DNA from: Hyphococcus aureus | GTDB lineage: Bacteria > Pseudomonadota > Alphaproteobacteria > Caulobacterales > Parvularculaceae | DNA length: 64,000 nt | Direction: 5' to 3' | NCBI RefSeq assembly: GCF_042643165.1 | Contig: NZ_JBHRSH010000001.1 | Location: 1,860,001 to 1,924,000, forward strand | Shown here: piece after piece, positions 8,493 to 18,136 of the stretch | Numbering within the stretch: the first letter of the stretch is position 1 | Layout of the letters: every line of letters begins with the position of its first letter | Notes under the pieces: generated by a model | Databases searched by the model: none | What the model saw: the letters and a program-made list of their open reading frames with translations, nothing else | What the model was told of the DNA's origin: nothing | Made by a program: the position numbers and the translations under genes

Positions 8493-9689
8493 TCACAGTC
8501 CCAGTGCAGTGAGTTTGTCCTCAAGCGGCTTCAGCGCCTGATCCCATTGATGATGGGTCAGCACGAAATGCCTTGCAGCCCGTCCAATGCGCTCGCATTG
8601 GGTCGCATCGTCCAGAAGTGTGAGAATTGATGCCGCCATCGCTTCATTCGTTGCGGCGGTGAGCGCGGCGTCACGCGGCGCGGCGATACCGGTCATGGCA
8701 GCCGGGCTTGCGACAACAGGCTTGGCCATCGCCATCGCTTCCAGCACTTTATTCTGGATGCCGCGTCCTACGCACAGAGGCGCAACGGAGATCTTCGCCG
8801 CGCCGAGCCATGGGCGAATATCCTCGACGCGGCCGGTGACTGTAATCCCGTTCTCTCCATTGAGAGCGGCGACGGCGGGCGCCGGGTTTGCGCCGACAAT
8901 GGCGAATGTCGCCTCAGGCTGCGACTGGCGCACCAGCGGCCAGACATGTTTTACGAAATGCAACACGCCGTCGATATTGGCGCGGTAATCCATGGCGCCG
9001 ATAAAGACGCAGTCATATTCAGGCGTGTCCGAAGCAACATTTCCAATCGGATCGAAATAGGCCGCGTCGACGCCGTTTGAGAAGGATGCGACAGTGTTTG
9101 TCACGTCTGCGCGCGAATTGAAAATGGCGGCTTCCTCTGCACTGACCGCAAAGCACGCATCGGCCCAGCTGGTGATGTCCGTTTCTTCACGCTCAAGCAG
9201 TTTCGCCTCGCGCTGATAGATAATTTTCATTGGGCCTTTGGCGTCGCGGGCGTAGTCGCGCCATTTCTCCGCGTCCGTGTCGCAGAAATCGACGAGCCGT
9301 ATGCGGTCGTCAATTGGCTTTTTGATATAAGGCGCCATGGAAGAAGAAAAGACGATCTCGGCGCTGAGCGGCTTTTTCCGAAGCTTGCGGACAGCAGCAA
9401 CCATGCGGGCGTCACGAAAATACTGAAAGCTTAGTGGCTGTCCGGCCGCCAATGCCGCGACGCTTTTAATGCGCGCCGCGCGCGGGTCTAGTGGAATAAT
9501 TGTTGCGCTCTCACAAAGCGTTTCCAGAAAATCGCGATGCACGAGGTCGCGCGGATCGTCGGCGAAGCAAGTGAGATGAACGCGATAATTGTCCGTCAGA
9601 AATTTCAGGATGCGCCATGACCGGATCTTGTCGCCTTTGTCCGGCGGATAGGGAATGCGATGAGCAAGGAATAAGACTTCCGATTTCAT
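8493..9689 (-). CDS. XrtA/PEP-CTERM system glycosyltransferase (TIGR03087-like)
   Basis: Glycosyltransferase of the GT4 type, 398 aa, thought to add sugars to the exopolysaccharide of exosortase-associated systems. Its N terminus 'LAHRIPYPPDKGDKIRS' (about 8-24) is the hallmark of the TIGR03087 family. The C-terminal nucleotide-sugar domain contains 'CVGRGIQNKVLEAMAMAKPVV' (about 302-322), where the E of LEAMA is the usual E-x7-E glutamate. It is the last gene of the nine-gene minus-strand cluster, and its start overlaps the FemAB-like gene by 4 bases. Confidence 0.9.
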   Translation of the reverse strand: MKSEVLFLAHRIPYPPDKGDKIRSWRILKFLTDNYRVHLTCFADDPRDLVHRDFLETLCESATIIPLDPRAARIKSVAALAAGQPLSFQYFRDARMVAAVRKLRKKPLSAEIVFSSSMAPYIKKPIDDRIRLVDFCDTDAEKWRDYARDAKGPMKIIYQREAKLLEREETDITSWADACFAVSAEEAAIFNSRADVTNTVASFSNGVDAAYFDPIGNVASDTPEYDCVFIGAMDYRANIDGVLHFVKHVWPLVRQSQPEATFAIVGANPAPAVAALNGENGITVTGRVEDIRPWLGAAKISVAPLCVGRGIQNKVLEAMAMAKPVVASPAAMTGIAAPRDAALTAATNEAMAASILTLLDDATQCERIGRAARHFVLTHHQWDQALKPLEDKLTALGL

Positions 9690-10756
9690 GGGAAATTCGG
9701 CGCCAGCAGAGGGCCGAGACGGTTCGCAGCGAAACCGGGAAGGCGCGGCCAGAGTTTCGAGAAGACTGCGAATTTCGGATTATTCACATTGATGTCGGGC
9801 GGCGCATCATCGCTGATAAGGTTGATGCGATAGGTGAAGGGGTGTGGGTCAATGCCCCAGAGTTTTTTATAGGCATAGGCGCCGGTGTCGATCTTGCTGC
9901 GCCCGAAATCGAAATATTCATACCCTTTTTCCGCAGCGCGGCGCATCGCCGACCAGTAGATAAAATCAAAAGCGCGTGTCGGCCGGGCTTTTTCAGTGGC
10001 GCCGACATAATAAGGCAGCACTTTGTCTTTGAAATAAAAACTCAACAGCGCGGCGACGGGCTCGCCATGATGTTCAATAACGGAAATCTCCGTCTCTGTT
10101 GAAAAGGCGTCCATCAAGGCGCTCAGAAAACGGCGCGGAAAAACAGGTGTGCCGAGGCGGTGAAGCGATTGCGCATAGAGCCGATAAAAGAGATCGGGCG
10201 AACCCTCATGGCGCACCGTCAAATCGCCTTTGTTGACAGCGTCGATCGCCTTGCGGATTTCGGCGCGTCGTTTGCGTGGGATCGCCGCCAGCGCTTCCTT
10301 ATCATCTTTCAACAGAGGCGTTACAAAACCAGCGTGCCGCCCGCTTTGCGCCAACCAGCCTTTCGCCTCAAAATCAGACCGGCACTCGATATAGCGAACC
10401 GCGGTTTCTTCGCCGAGCTTATTGGCCGCGTGGAGCAGCGCCTGCAGCGCGTCGCCGTCTCTGGCGAGCGGACCGCCGCCCACTGAAAAAGCTGTCGAAA
10501 TCAAAGAAGCGCCGAGCAGCGGCGTTCTGGCCATAGTCAGGGGGAGGACGCCGGCGAGTCTGCCTTCCCGGCGCGCGGTGATGTAGAACGTCTCATAGCC
10601 ATACGCGGCTTTGACGGCTCTGCCCCACCCCGAGAGGTGAAAGAATGTCCCATGGGGTTGCGCGCTGACAAACTCGTCCCATTCCGCTGCATCGCATTGT
10701 GTTTCGACTGTAACCGATAAAGGCGAGCCCGGCGTGATGGATAGGGGCGCATTCAT
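9686..10756 (-). CDS. FemAB-like XrtA-associated protein (TIGR03019-like)
   Basis: GNAT-fold protein of 356 aa in the FemAB/peptidyltransferase-like group that travels with XrtA exopolysaccharide clusters. Visible features are the N-terminal 'WDEFVSAQPHGTFFHLSGW' block (about 25-43) and the C-terminal 'FDFIYWSAMRRAAEKGYEYFDFGRS' region, typical of FemAB-related acyl or aminoacyl transferases. The acceptor is unknown; relatives attach amino acids to cell-wall or polysaccharide precursors. Start and stop overlap the neighbouring genes by 4 bases on each side, indicating tight translational coupling. Confidence 0.88.
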   Translation of the reverse strand: MNAPLSITPGSPLSVTVETQCDAAEWDEFVSAQPHGTFFHLSGWGRAVKAAYGYETFYITARREGRLAGVLPLTMARTPLLGASLISTAFSVGGGPLARDGDALQALLHAANKLGEETAVRYIECRSDFEAKGWLAQSGRHAGFVTPLLKDDKEALAAIPRKRRAEIRKAIDAVNKGDLTVRHEGSPDLFYRLYAQSLHRLGTPVFPRRFLSALMDAFSTETEISVIEHHGEPVAALLSFYFKDKVLPYYVGATEKARPTRAFDFIYWSAMRRAAEKGYEYFDFGRSKIDTGAYAYKKLWGIDPHPFTYRINLISDDAPPDINVNNPKFAVFSKLWPRLPGFAANRLGPLLAPNFP

Positions 10757-11601
10757 GACAGTCCGAGGGCCTCGTCAATTCTGCCCCAGGAATAAGCGCT
10801 GAGCGTTTTCGAAAGCTTGCCTTCCATGCGGTTGAGATTGAGATAATGGCGCAATCGCGATTTTAACGGCGCCCGTGTAAGGCGCGGTTGCCCTGGGTCG
10901 ATTTCCCAGGGATGAAAATAAAAGATCACAGGCCCGTTGAGGGTTTTCGAGGCTTTTGACAGCAATGCTTTTGACAGGGCGAGAGGCGCCGCGCGAAACC
11001 AGCCGCCGCCAGCGGCGCTGAAGCGCTTTCCCAGAAAATTCACTGTCGCCACCGGGGCTTCAATCATGCCGGCGATTTCATGGGGCGATTGCGCCGCCGC
11101 CGCATCGCCGTAATGGTCATGCGCAATGGGATGGCTGCTGGACGAATAACGATGACCGGCTTGCGCAAGCGTCTCATGGGCCCAAGGCGTCGCCTTGCCG
11201 ATGGAAAACCCTGCGGCGCGATAGCCTTTGACTTCAACGCCGGAAAGATCTTCCAGAAGCGTTTTTGTTTTTGTGACGTCAGCGAAGAATTGATCGCGAG
11301 TCTGTTCTGTAACCTTGGTGTGGTCATAGCCGTGGCTGGCCAGTTCATGACCGCGGGCGACAATATCCCTGATCAGCTCCGGGTCGCGCTCCGCCACCCA
11401 GCCAAGCGTGAAAAAAGTCGCCTTGGCGTTGTGTTTGTCAAAGAGATCAAGACAGCGGCGGGTGTTGTCGCCAACCCGGGATGAAAAGCCGTCCCACGAG
11501 GCGCGAGAGACGACGCCGGAAAACGCCCAAACCTGAAAATAGTCTTCCACATCGACGGAAAGAGCGAAGCGGGGCCGAGATATGATGTCGGCGGCGTTCA
11601 T
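10753..11601 (-). CDS. XrtA system polysaccharide deacetylase (TIGR03006-like)
   Basis: NodB-fold polysaccharide deacetylase of 282 aa. The catalytic motif 'FALSVDVEDYFQVWAF' (about 12-27) supplies the first Asp residues, and 'GHELASHGYDHTKV' (about 84-97) gives the metal-binding His pair. It probably removes acetyl groups from the exopolysaccharide during assembly. No signal peptide is visible, which fits a cytoplasmic or inner-membrane-associated role for this subfamily. It lies 21 bases downstream of the ATPase gene and overlaps the FemAB-like gene by 4 bases. Confidence 0.9.
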   Translation of the reverse strand: MNAADIISRPRFALSVDVEDYFQVWAFSGVVSRASWDGFSSRVGDNTRRCLDLFDKHNAKATFFTLGWVAERDPELIRDIVARGHELASHGYDHTKVTEQTRDQFFADVTKTKTLLEDLSGVEVKGYRAAGFSIGKATPWAHETLAQAGHRYSSSSHPIAHDHYGDAAAAQSPHEIAGMIEAPVATVNFLGKRFSAAGGGWFRAAPLALSKALLSKASKTLNGPVIFYFHPWEIDPGQPRLTRAPLKSRLRHYLNLNRMEGKLSKTLSAYSWGRIDEALGLS

Positions 11602-11622
11602 TTTTCCCTCTCCGGCGGCCGG

Positions 11623-13083
11623 TCAGCCTTCAGCGGAACGCATTGCATCGAGAAGCGCTTCGGCCCGGCCAAGGCTGGCTGCAATTTTCTCGCGGCGCGC
11701 CTTTCGATCCTTTTCGCCCGCACCGACAGAGCGTGTCAGCTCCACCACATTGGAATGGGCGCGCTTTAACTCGTCACGGGTTTCGTCGATGGAGCGGGTC
11801 AGGGCGATTCTCCATTGCGGTTCGCCTGCATTTCCCGTGGGCAACATTGTGTCGCCGGAGTCTGGCGCTGTCTCTTCTTCAAATTCGGAGGCCGCGCCTT
11901 CGCTCGCTGCTTTGATGGCGCTCGCCACATCGGTCAGCGTCGCTTCCTGGCGGGCGTCGTCCCCCTTTTTGGCGCGCAAGCGGTCTAGCACGCTCATGGA
12001 AGAGGGCGTGGCGGTTGGTTCTTGTTCCACGGGAGGCTCCATGTCGGGTTCGACAGCGGCGGTTTTGCGCGCTCGCTCAGTCTCCAGCGAGACTATGTTG
12101 GTGTCGGTCTCTTCTGCGGCGGCGTCATCAGCCTCGGAGATATCCGTCGGCGTTTCTGCCGGTTCAGCGGTCGCCTCTATAACGGGCTCTTCTTGCTGCG
12201 GCTCTTCCCGGGCCGGCTCACCTTCGACTTTCGCGACTGGCGGCATGGCGTCCGCGGGTTTGCGCGCGTCGAGTTTTTCTTCTTTCAACTCAGCGCAAAC
12301 TGTTTCGACAACCTCCACCGTCACTTCATGCTTCTCTTCCAGCGAGCAATAAAGCATGAGCCGGTTACACAGGGTGTTGACGCGCCGGGGAAGGCCGGTT
12401 GTGGCTTCATGGATGGCGCTGAACGCATCATCCGCGAAGGCCGGGTCTTCGCGCCAGCCTGCAACGGACAGGCGGTGCATGATGTAATCGCGGGTTTCTT
12501 CCTCGGAAAGATTCTCCAAATGGTAGGAGGCAATCACGCGCTGGCGCAATTGCTCCATATTGGGTTGCTCCATAATCGTACGGAATTCAGGTTGACCCAC
12601 CAGAAAGACCTGAAACAGGGGCGTGCCTTCATAATCGATATTGGAGAGCATCCGCAGCTCTTCGAGTGTTTTGAAGGGAAGGTTCTGCGCTTCATCGATG
12701 ATCAGGAGGACGCGCCGACCACGATTGAGCTGGTCGAAAAGATAATCCTCGAAGGCCTCGATCTCGCCTGTGCGGCCTTCGCCTTCTGGCTCGATCCGAA
12801 AGGCGGAAAGAATCTGGCTCAACAGATCCTCAGGCTCGATGTTTGAGGTGAGGAGGTTTGCGGCGACAATATTGGACGAGTTGAGCTGGTCGAGAAGATG
12901 GCTGATCACCATGGACTTGCCCGCGCCGACGGGGCCGGTGATCACAATAAATCCTTCCGCTTGCTTCAAGCCGTAATGAAGATACGCCATCGCCTTGTTA
13001 TGGCTGCGGCTGCCATAAAAGAAACGCGGGTCCGGGTTAAGCCGGAACGGGGCGTCGGATAGGTGGAAATACTCTTCATACAT
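11623..13083 (-). CDS. XrtA/PEP-CTERM-associated ATPase with long acidic C-terminal extension (TIGR03015-like)
   Basis: AAA ATPase related to the GspA/ExeA type. The start 'MYEEYFHLSDAPFRLNPDP' is the family hallmark, Walker A GPVGAGKS is at 50-57 and Walker B LLIIDEAQ at 126-133. The ATPase domain ends near residue 275. Beyond it comes a roughly 210-residue tail rich in Glu, Ala, Pro and Asp, ending in a probable helical segment (about 425-486). Many relatives lack a tail of this length. It sits between the outer-membrane protein and deacetylase genes, 2 bases after the former. Confidence 0.88.
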   Translation of the reverse strand: MYEEYFHLSDAPFRLNPDPRFFYGSRSHNKAMAYLHYGLKQAEGFIVITGPVGAGKSMVISHLLDQLNSSNIVAANLLTSNIEPEDLLSQILSAFRIEPEGEGRTGEIEAFEDYLFDQLNRGRRVLLIIDEAQNLPFKTLEELRMLSNIDYEGTPLFQVFLVGQPEFRTIMEQPNMEQLRQRVIASYHLENLSEEETRDYIMHRLSVAGWREDPAFADDAFSAIHEATTGLPRRVNTLCNRLMLYCSLEEKHEVTVEVVETVCAELKEEKLDARKPADAMPPVAKVEGEPAREEPQQEEPVIEATAEPAETPTDISEADDAAAEETDTNIVSLETERARKTAAVEPDMEPPVEQEPTATPSSMSVLDRLRAKKGDDARQEATLTDVASAIKAASEGAASEFEEETAPDSGDTMLPTGNAGEPQWRIALTRSIDETRDELKRAHSNVVELTRSVGAGEKDRKARREKIAASLGRAEALLDAMRSAEG

Positions 13084-13085
13084 TT

Positions 13086-14777
13086 TTAGAAGTCCACAGT
13101 GATTCCCGCCAGCAAGTTGTTCTCGTTATATTCGAGAAGGGCGTTCGGCGAAAAACGCTCCGTATGCGTCGCCTCGACAAAAATAGAAGCATTTTCGTAG
13201 ATGCGGTAAGACGCTCCAATCTGGCCGATGACCGTGTTGGTGACGCCATTTTGCGCAGCGAGCGATGCGCAATCGGTGACGGCGTTAAACAGCGGGTCCA
13301 TGGTGTCGAGGCCGAAAATCAGCGGATTGGCTTCGCAGGTCGCCGGATCGAACGCGGTGTCTGTTCGGCGGTAGGAGACCGAACCATAACCGGTGACGCG
13401 GCGCGCCAGGCGGCGGTTCAGATTCAGGCCCGCGCCATAGGTTTCAATCTGGCGATAGCCAAAATTGTCGTCCGAGTAAAAGCCATTGAGTGAGATTTCG
13501 GTCATGTCGAAATCGCCCGTCAATGTTGCAAAAGCGCTATCTGTAACGGAAACGCCGCTTGTTTGGGCGCTGCCGAAATTACGGCCAGAGGAATAGAAAG
13601 TTGCAGCCTCGATAATATCGCGTGCTGGCAGCTCTTGCCCCTCGCGGAGCCGATCGGCGAATTCGAGCGTTTCACGCTGCGTCGTGCTGAATTGCGACGT
13701 GACCGATTGCGCGCGGGTGCGGAACGACCGGCTGGCGCCGGCGGTAAACGCAAATCGCTGGGAAATCTGGTATCGCGCGCTGGCGTCGATGAAGTCATCG
13801 CCATAACGCTCGCCATATTCGATCCTGATGGAAGAGCGTGGGCCTGGTTGCGCTGTAAAGCCCGCGCGCCAGAAGAAACCGGAGAGGTCTGCGTCATTAA
13901 AGAATACGGCCGCCGCGCCTTGGGTTTCCATTTCGTCATAACCGACAGCCCCGGAAAGGGCGAAACGGTCGGTCAGCGAGAATTGCAGATCGGCCGAAAG
14001 CGCGCCTTGCTTGTATCCGAAGTCAGGGAAAATGCTGACGCCATCCTCTGTCGTGTCGCTGCCATAAGCCGTCAGGCGGAAACGCATCCGGTCGAGCTTG
14101 CGGCCGCTGTCATATTGCGCGAGCACTTCATGTGTAATCGAGTCGCTGACAGAGTTGCCGGTCAGAAACGAAGAGAGCGATCCGCTTTCGTCAACGAAAA
14201 CCTGCGAGAAGCGGTAACGCAACTCTGTGGTCGATGAGTCAGAAAACTCATGAAAGACATAGGGGCTTGCCGAATAATTATGGACATTTGCACGCTGGTT
14301 GCGCCCGGCGTTGATATTGCCCGAAAAGCGCGCCTGATCGCCGAGCAATTGTCGCGATGTCGCGCCGGACAGGTCGAAATAGAGCCAGTTGTCGACGCCC
14401 GTGAAGGTGCTGGTGGCGCCAATATTCTGGTTCACCACGAAATCGCCCTGGTTGATCAGATAGGAAAAATCGAGATCGCCGAGCGCGATCGCTGTGACGC
14501 GGTGCGTTGAAACAATCGCGCCGCCGGAAAACATGGTTGAAATAGAAAATTCATCTTCCTTCAATCCCGACCGCGAGAGGTTGATATTGTCGGAATAGCC
14601 GCCCCGCAATGATGCGCTTGCAGCGTAGCCGAAATAATCCGTCTGCATTTTCAGTGGAGCATTGGGCGCGGCGACCTGTGCGAAGGAGGCCGTCGCAAAG
14701 ACACCGATGCCGGCGCTCGCAAGGAGCGCCGCTTTCGTGCGTGGAGCGGCGACTGGTTTTTTGATGTGCTTCCCCAT
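13086..14777 (-). CDS. XrtA-associated outer-membrane beta-barrel protein (TIGR03016-like)
   Basis: Exported protein of about 563 aa with a signal peptide (basic start MGKHIKKP, hydrophobic stretch, AQVAAP cleavage region near residues 35-40) followed by alternating short polar/aromatic strands typical of outer-membrane barrels, ending in 'LLAGITVDF' with a C-terminal Phe. It is probably the outer-membrane channel or assembly factor for the exopolysaccharide. I chose the ATG at 14777 because AAGGA lies 7 bases upstream; a GTG at 14792 in frame is less likely since it lies inside the preceding kinase gene. Confidence 0.85.
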   Translation of the reverse strand: MGKHIKKPVAAPRTKAALLASAGIGVFATASFAQVAAPNAPLKMQTDYFGYAASASLRGGYSDNINLSRSGLKEDEFSISTMFSGGAIVSTHRVTAIALGDLDFSYLINQGDFVVNQNIGATSTFTGVDNWLYFDLSGATSRQLLGDQARFSGNINAGRNQRANVHNYSASPYVFHEFSDSSTTELRYRFSQVFVDESGSLSSFLTGNSVSDSITHEVLAQYDSGRKLDRMRFRLTAYGSDTTEDGVSIFPDFGYKQGALSADLQFSLTDRFALSGAVGYDEMETQGAAAVFFNDADLSGFFWRAGFTAQPGPRSSIRIEYGERYGDDFIDASARYQISQRFAFTAGASRSFRTRAQSVTSQFSTTQRETLEFADRLREGQELPARDIIEAATFYSSGRNFGSAQTSGVSVTDSAFATLTGDFDMTEISLNGFYSDDNFGYRQIETYGAGLNLNRRLARRVTGYGSVSYRRTDTAFDPATCEANPLIFGLDTMDPLFNAVTDCASLAAQNGVTNTVIGQIGASYRIYENASIFVEATHTERFSPNALLEYNENNLLAGITVDF

Positions 14778-14781
14778 GAGA

Positions 14782-15714
14782 TTATCCTTCACTGGAGGGT
14801 TTGCCGGCGGGCGCGCTCGCGGCCTCGCTGCGGTCGTAATATTCGTAGGAGCCGTAATGGGCGCCGCCTGCGCCGATCTGGCAGCGGTTGAGCATCAGGC
14901 TCACATTCGGATTAATGTCGATCAGTTCGTCAACAGCGGCGGCGACGGCGGCTTCCGGAGTCGAATTGGCTTCCACCACGAAGACGATCTCATCGGCGTA
15001 TTTGGCGAGCATCACCGCGTCCGTGGCGGCGAGCACCGGCGGCGCATCGATAATTACAAGACGCTGCGGATTAGCCGTAGAAAGTTCGGTCCACATGTCC
15101 TGCGCGCTGGCTGTTGCGAAAAGGTCGGTCGGCCGTTCCGCCCGCGCGCCTTCGGGCAGGATGGTGAGCGGCGCGTCGATAAGGCGCCAGCCAAGGCTTT
15201 CCACATCAATTTTCGGATCAAGAATGCGGTCATGAAGGCCTGCCGCTTCAGGCAGGCCGAGACGCTCACGGATTTTAGGGCGCGACAGATCTGCATCGAT
15301 CAGCAACGTTTCAATCTGATCTTCGAGCGCAAGGCTGAGGGCGAGGTTGATCGCCGTGAAGGTTTTGCCTTCGCCGGCCCGGGTCGAGGTCACGAGGATC
15401 ATGTTGCGTTGTTTGCCGGGCGTGCGAAACGCCTGACGCTCGCCGCTTGAACGCAGATAGCCGATGCGGCGCAACAGGCGGCGCTTTACCGCGCGCATTT
15501 CCAGCGCAAGCTGGTTTGAGCGCTCTTGCGGATTGTAAAACCCGTGATGGGACATCGCCTCAAAATCGAGATCGATTTTCTCAGGCTCTCCCATCTGGCG
15601 CGTTGCCGTCATGTCGACGGCGTCGCGCTTTTTCTTGTCTTTCTTGTTCTTTTTGTCCTTCTTGGCGAAGGCGGCCTTCAGGACATTGGCGCCGGCTTTT
15701 TCAACTACGCTCAT
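14782..15714 (-). CDS. XrtA-associated tyrosine autokinase (TIGR03018-like)
   Basis: Bacterial tyrosine (BY) kinase of 310 aa that controls exopolysaccharide chain length together with its membrane activator. Walker A (STRAGEGKT, 110-118), Walker A' (LLIDAD, 137-142) and Walker B (LVIIDAPP, about 212-219) are all present. A tyrosine-rich autophosphorylation tail, 'HYGSYEYYDRSE', lies about 285-296. A lysine-rich segment occurs at 19-30. It overlaps the chain-length gene by 4 bases, matching the two-part BY-kinase arrangement where the activator is a separate protein. Confidence 0.92.
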   Translation of the reverse strand: MSVVEKAGANVLKAAFAKKDKKNKKDKKKRDAVDMTATRQMGEPEKIDLDFEAMSHHGFYNPQERSNQLALEMRAVKRRLLRRIGYLRSSGERQAFRTPGKQRNMILVTSTRAGEGKTFTAINLALSLALEDQIETLLIDADLSRPKIRERLGLPEAAGLHDRILDPKIDVESLGWRLIDAPLTILPEGARAERPTDLFATASAQDMWTELSTANPQRLVIIDAPPVLAATDAVMLAKYADEIVFVVEANSTPEAAVAAAVDELIDINPNVSLMLNRCQIGAGGAHYGSYEYYDRSEAASAPAGKPSSEG

Positions 15715-17252
15715 GATGACGCCTCCGCCGTTTGAGAGAAGGCGGACGCTGTTTTTTCAAGCGCCGGGCCTGTTGAGGGCAGGCGGAAGACCGTCAGATA
15801 GGCATAAATCCCCGCGACAGCGACAAAGCTGACGCTCGCCATGGCGAGACGCATGAGGTCGCGTTTGCGCGCTTCGAAAATGTCGTCCGACGGGGTCTCA
15901 CTGATGGCGCCGAGCACTGGCAGGCCGAACGCGGTTTGCAGCTCGCTCGCCTGCGTATAGCTTTTATCGAGCAGGGCGAGGCCGAGCGCCGCCGCGGCGC
16001 CAGCGCCCACAGCAGCGACGCACACGCCGAAAATGAGAAGCAGCCGCGGCGGGTCGTTCGGCGCCAGCGCTTCGGCAGGCCATTCGAACACCTGATATTC
16101 GACGCCGCGGCCGGCTGCGCCGAGGCTGCGCGTCAGCGCCAGGCGGTCGCGCCGCGACAGCAATTCATCATAGGTTTTTTGCGTCTGTTCGTATTCCCGT
16201 ACGATCTGGCGCAGCTCCGCTTCGACGGCGGGGGCTTGTCCCGCTGCAAAGTCGAGGGAGCCGAGTTCATCCTTGAGTTTGATCTCGCGGGCTTCGAGGG
16301 CTGTGACAGAATCCTGCGCAACGCGAAGCTCCGATTGCAGCCGGATGAATTCGGGATTCGCCGAGAGCGTTGCGTTTTCCTTTTCGAGCTCCTCGATGCG
16401 GGCGACAACGCCGCGAATGTCGGGATGGTTTTCTTCATACTGGCTGCGCAGCGCTGAAAGTTCGACTTTGAGTCGGTCAAGCTCCCCGCCGGACGCGCGC
16501 CGCGGCGTCGCCGAAATGAGATTTTGCAATGTCAGGACGCGGCCTTTGGTGCGCTCAATCTCGTCGCCAACCCGGACAAGCTCGTTTTCCTTAAGCTCGC
16601 GTTGGCGCGTTTCCCCCTGAAGGGAGGTCAGTTCGGCGGCGTGCTCGGCGCGGAAGGCGGCGACGGCGCGCTCATTGGCGACCAGTTTTTCCTCATACTC
16701 TTCGACCTGCAAATCGAGGCGGCGGCGCGCCGCTTCGCTCTCCGTGAGGCTGGCGCCGAGATCCTGTTCGATCAGCATATTGAGGACGGCGTCGACAACG
16801 GCGCGGGCGATTTTCGGGTCGCTGTTTTTGTAAGAGATGATGAAATACATCTCCCGCGGGCTTTCGATATTGATCTCGCCGGCCACCCAATCGACCATGC
16901 CTTGCATTTTTGCGCGGCGTTCAAGAGGGGTGCGGGCTTCAATCGTTTTGTCGAGGCCGGAGCGCAGAATGATTTCCTCCACATTCGGCCGCGTCAAAAG
17001 CTGAAGGCGCATGACTTCGACGCGCCGGGAATAATCCGGGCGCGCCGTAAAGCCGTTCAGCACGGGTTCGAGGATCGTTTCCGTTTGCACAAAGACCTGC
17101 GCGCGGGACTCATACTTGTCCGGTATGAGCCACACGGCGAACCAGCCTGCGAGCGCTGCAGCCCAGGCCACGGCAAGCACAAGCCAGCGCCTGCGCCAGA
17201 GCCCGTTAAGGCTGCGCAGGACCGGTTGCGGCAAATCGGAGAACTTAAACAC
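15711..17252 (-). CDS. XrtA system polysaccharide chain-length determinant (Wzz-like, TIGR03007-like)
   Basis: Polysaccharide co-polymerase of 513 aa. It has a membrane helix near the N terminus (about 26-46), a large periplasmic domain rich in coiled coil (about 170-350) and two further hydrophobic segments near 405-425 and 465-485. It is expected to set polymer length and to activate the tyrosine kinase encoded immediately downstream. The conserved 'YESRAQVFVQTETIL' segment following the first helix is typical of Wzz/Wzc-type proteins. It follows the export lipoprotein gene after 34 bases. Confidence 0.92.
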   Translation of the reverse strand: MFKFSDLPQPVLRSLNGLWRRRWLVLAVAWAAALAGWFAVWLIPDKYESRAQVFVQTETILEPVLNGFTARPDYSRRVEVMRLQLLTRPNVEEIILRSGLDKTIEARTPLERRAKMQGMVDWVAGEINIESPREMYFIISYKNSDPKIARAVVDAVLNMLIEQDLGASLTESEAARRRLDLQVEEYEEKLVANERAVAAFRAEHAAELTSLQGETRQRELKENELVRVGDEIERTKGRVLTLQNLISATPRRASGGELDRLKVELSALRSQYEENHPDIRGVVARIEELEKENATLSANPEFIRLQSELRVAQDSVTALEAREIKLKDELGSLDFAAGQAPAVEAELRQIVREYEQTQKTYDELLSRRDRLALTRSLGAAGRGVEYQVFEWPAEALAPNDPPRLLLIFGVCVAAVGAGAAAALGLALLDKSYTQASELQTAFGLPVLGAISETPSDDIFEARKRDLMRLAMASVSFVAVAGIYAYLTVFRLPSTGPALEKTASAFSQTAEASS

Positions 17253-17286
17253 TACTCTATTTCCCCAAACCCCTCGAGCGCGCCGC

Positions 17287-17931
17287 TTAAAGCACGCTTT
17301 CCGGGATCAAAATGACGTCGCCCGGAAGGACCGGAACGTTCGCAGAAATATTGCCTTTGCGCAGGAGATCATCGAGGCGCAGGCGATAGGACTGACGATC
17401 TTCGCCTTGTCCGCGAATGAGCACAGCCCGGTTGCCGGCGGCGAATTCAGTGAGACCGCCCACCGCGACCATGACGTCGAGCACGGTCATGCCGGCCTGA
17501 TAGGCGAGGGCGACTGGCTGTTGCGCTTCCCCGAGGACGCGGACCTGCTGGTCATAAGTCGATGAGAAATCGCTGACGATCACGGTCACTTCCGGCGTGC
17601 GCACATATTCGCGCAGGACGCCTTCAAGATCGTTGGCGAGTTTCGACGGCGTCTTGCCGGCGGCGACCATGTCTTCAACCAGCGGCGTCGAAATCCGGCC
17701 ATCCGGGCGAACGGTGACTTTGGTCGACAGCTCTGGCGCGCGCCAGACGAAAATCTCGAGCTGGTCGAGCGGGCCGATCAGATAGTCAGGCGCGGCGGCT
17801 GCGGCGTCCGACGCATTCGCTGGAGCGGCTGCGAGTTTTTCCCCGCCAAGGCCGACGGCGCTACAGGCGGAAAGGATCAAGGCTGCGCCGATCGCGGCCA
17901 GGATGCGGAAATTGTCGAGAATTTTCATCAT
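17287..17931 (-). CDS. polysaccharide export lipoprotein (Wza-like, TIGR03027-like)
   Basis: Outer-membrane polysaccharide export protein, about 214 aa. A lipoprotein signal with lipobox LSAC ends near residue 20, followed by the poly-export domain beginning 'DYLIGPLDQLEIFVWR' and a SLBB-type domain ('VRVLGEAQQPVALAY', then 'GMTVLDVMVAVGGLTEFA'). It should form the exit channel for the exopolysaccharide. Several in-frame starts exist; ATG at 17931 has GAGG 8 bases upstream and gives a short, proper signal peptide, whereas the longer GTG at 17964 does not. Confidence 0.9.
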   Translation of the reverse strand: MMKILDNFRILAAIGAALILSACSAVGLGGEKLAAAPANASDAAAAAPDYLIGPLDQLEIFVWRAPELSTKVTVRPDGRISTPLVEDMVAAGKTPSKLANDLEGVLREYVRTPEVTVIVSDFSSTYDQQVRVLGEAQQPVALAYQAGMTVLDVMVAVGGLTEFAAGNRAVLIRGQGEDRQSYRLRLDDLLRKGNISANVPVLPGDVILIPESVL

Positions 17932-18136
17932 GTTCATCACCTCAAAGGCGCCAATGCGCATCACGCCGGCGCGAAAGCCTCAAAAATCGCACGTCAGTTT
18001 AAAGGCAACGCAAAATCTTTGCCATGCCTCCCCCTTCCGCTGCGTCATGCAAAACCATGGAATCCTTGGATCCTGGCGGTTTCGCAGCCCGCCTCTCATT
18101 CCCTGATTCCGTTGGAATCAGTAACCTTAAAGGGTC

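Noticed and set aside
14662..15450. 262 aa plus-strand frame opposite the kinase and outer-membrane genes
   Set aside because: It is antisense to two well-supported genes and has no recognisable domain; long chance frames are common in this GC-rich sequence.
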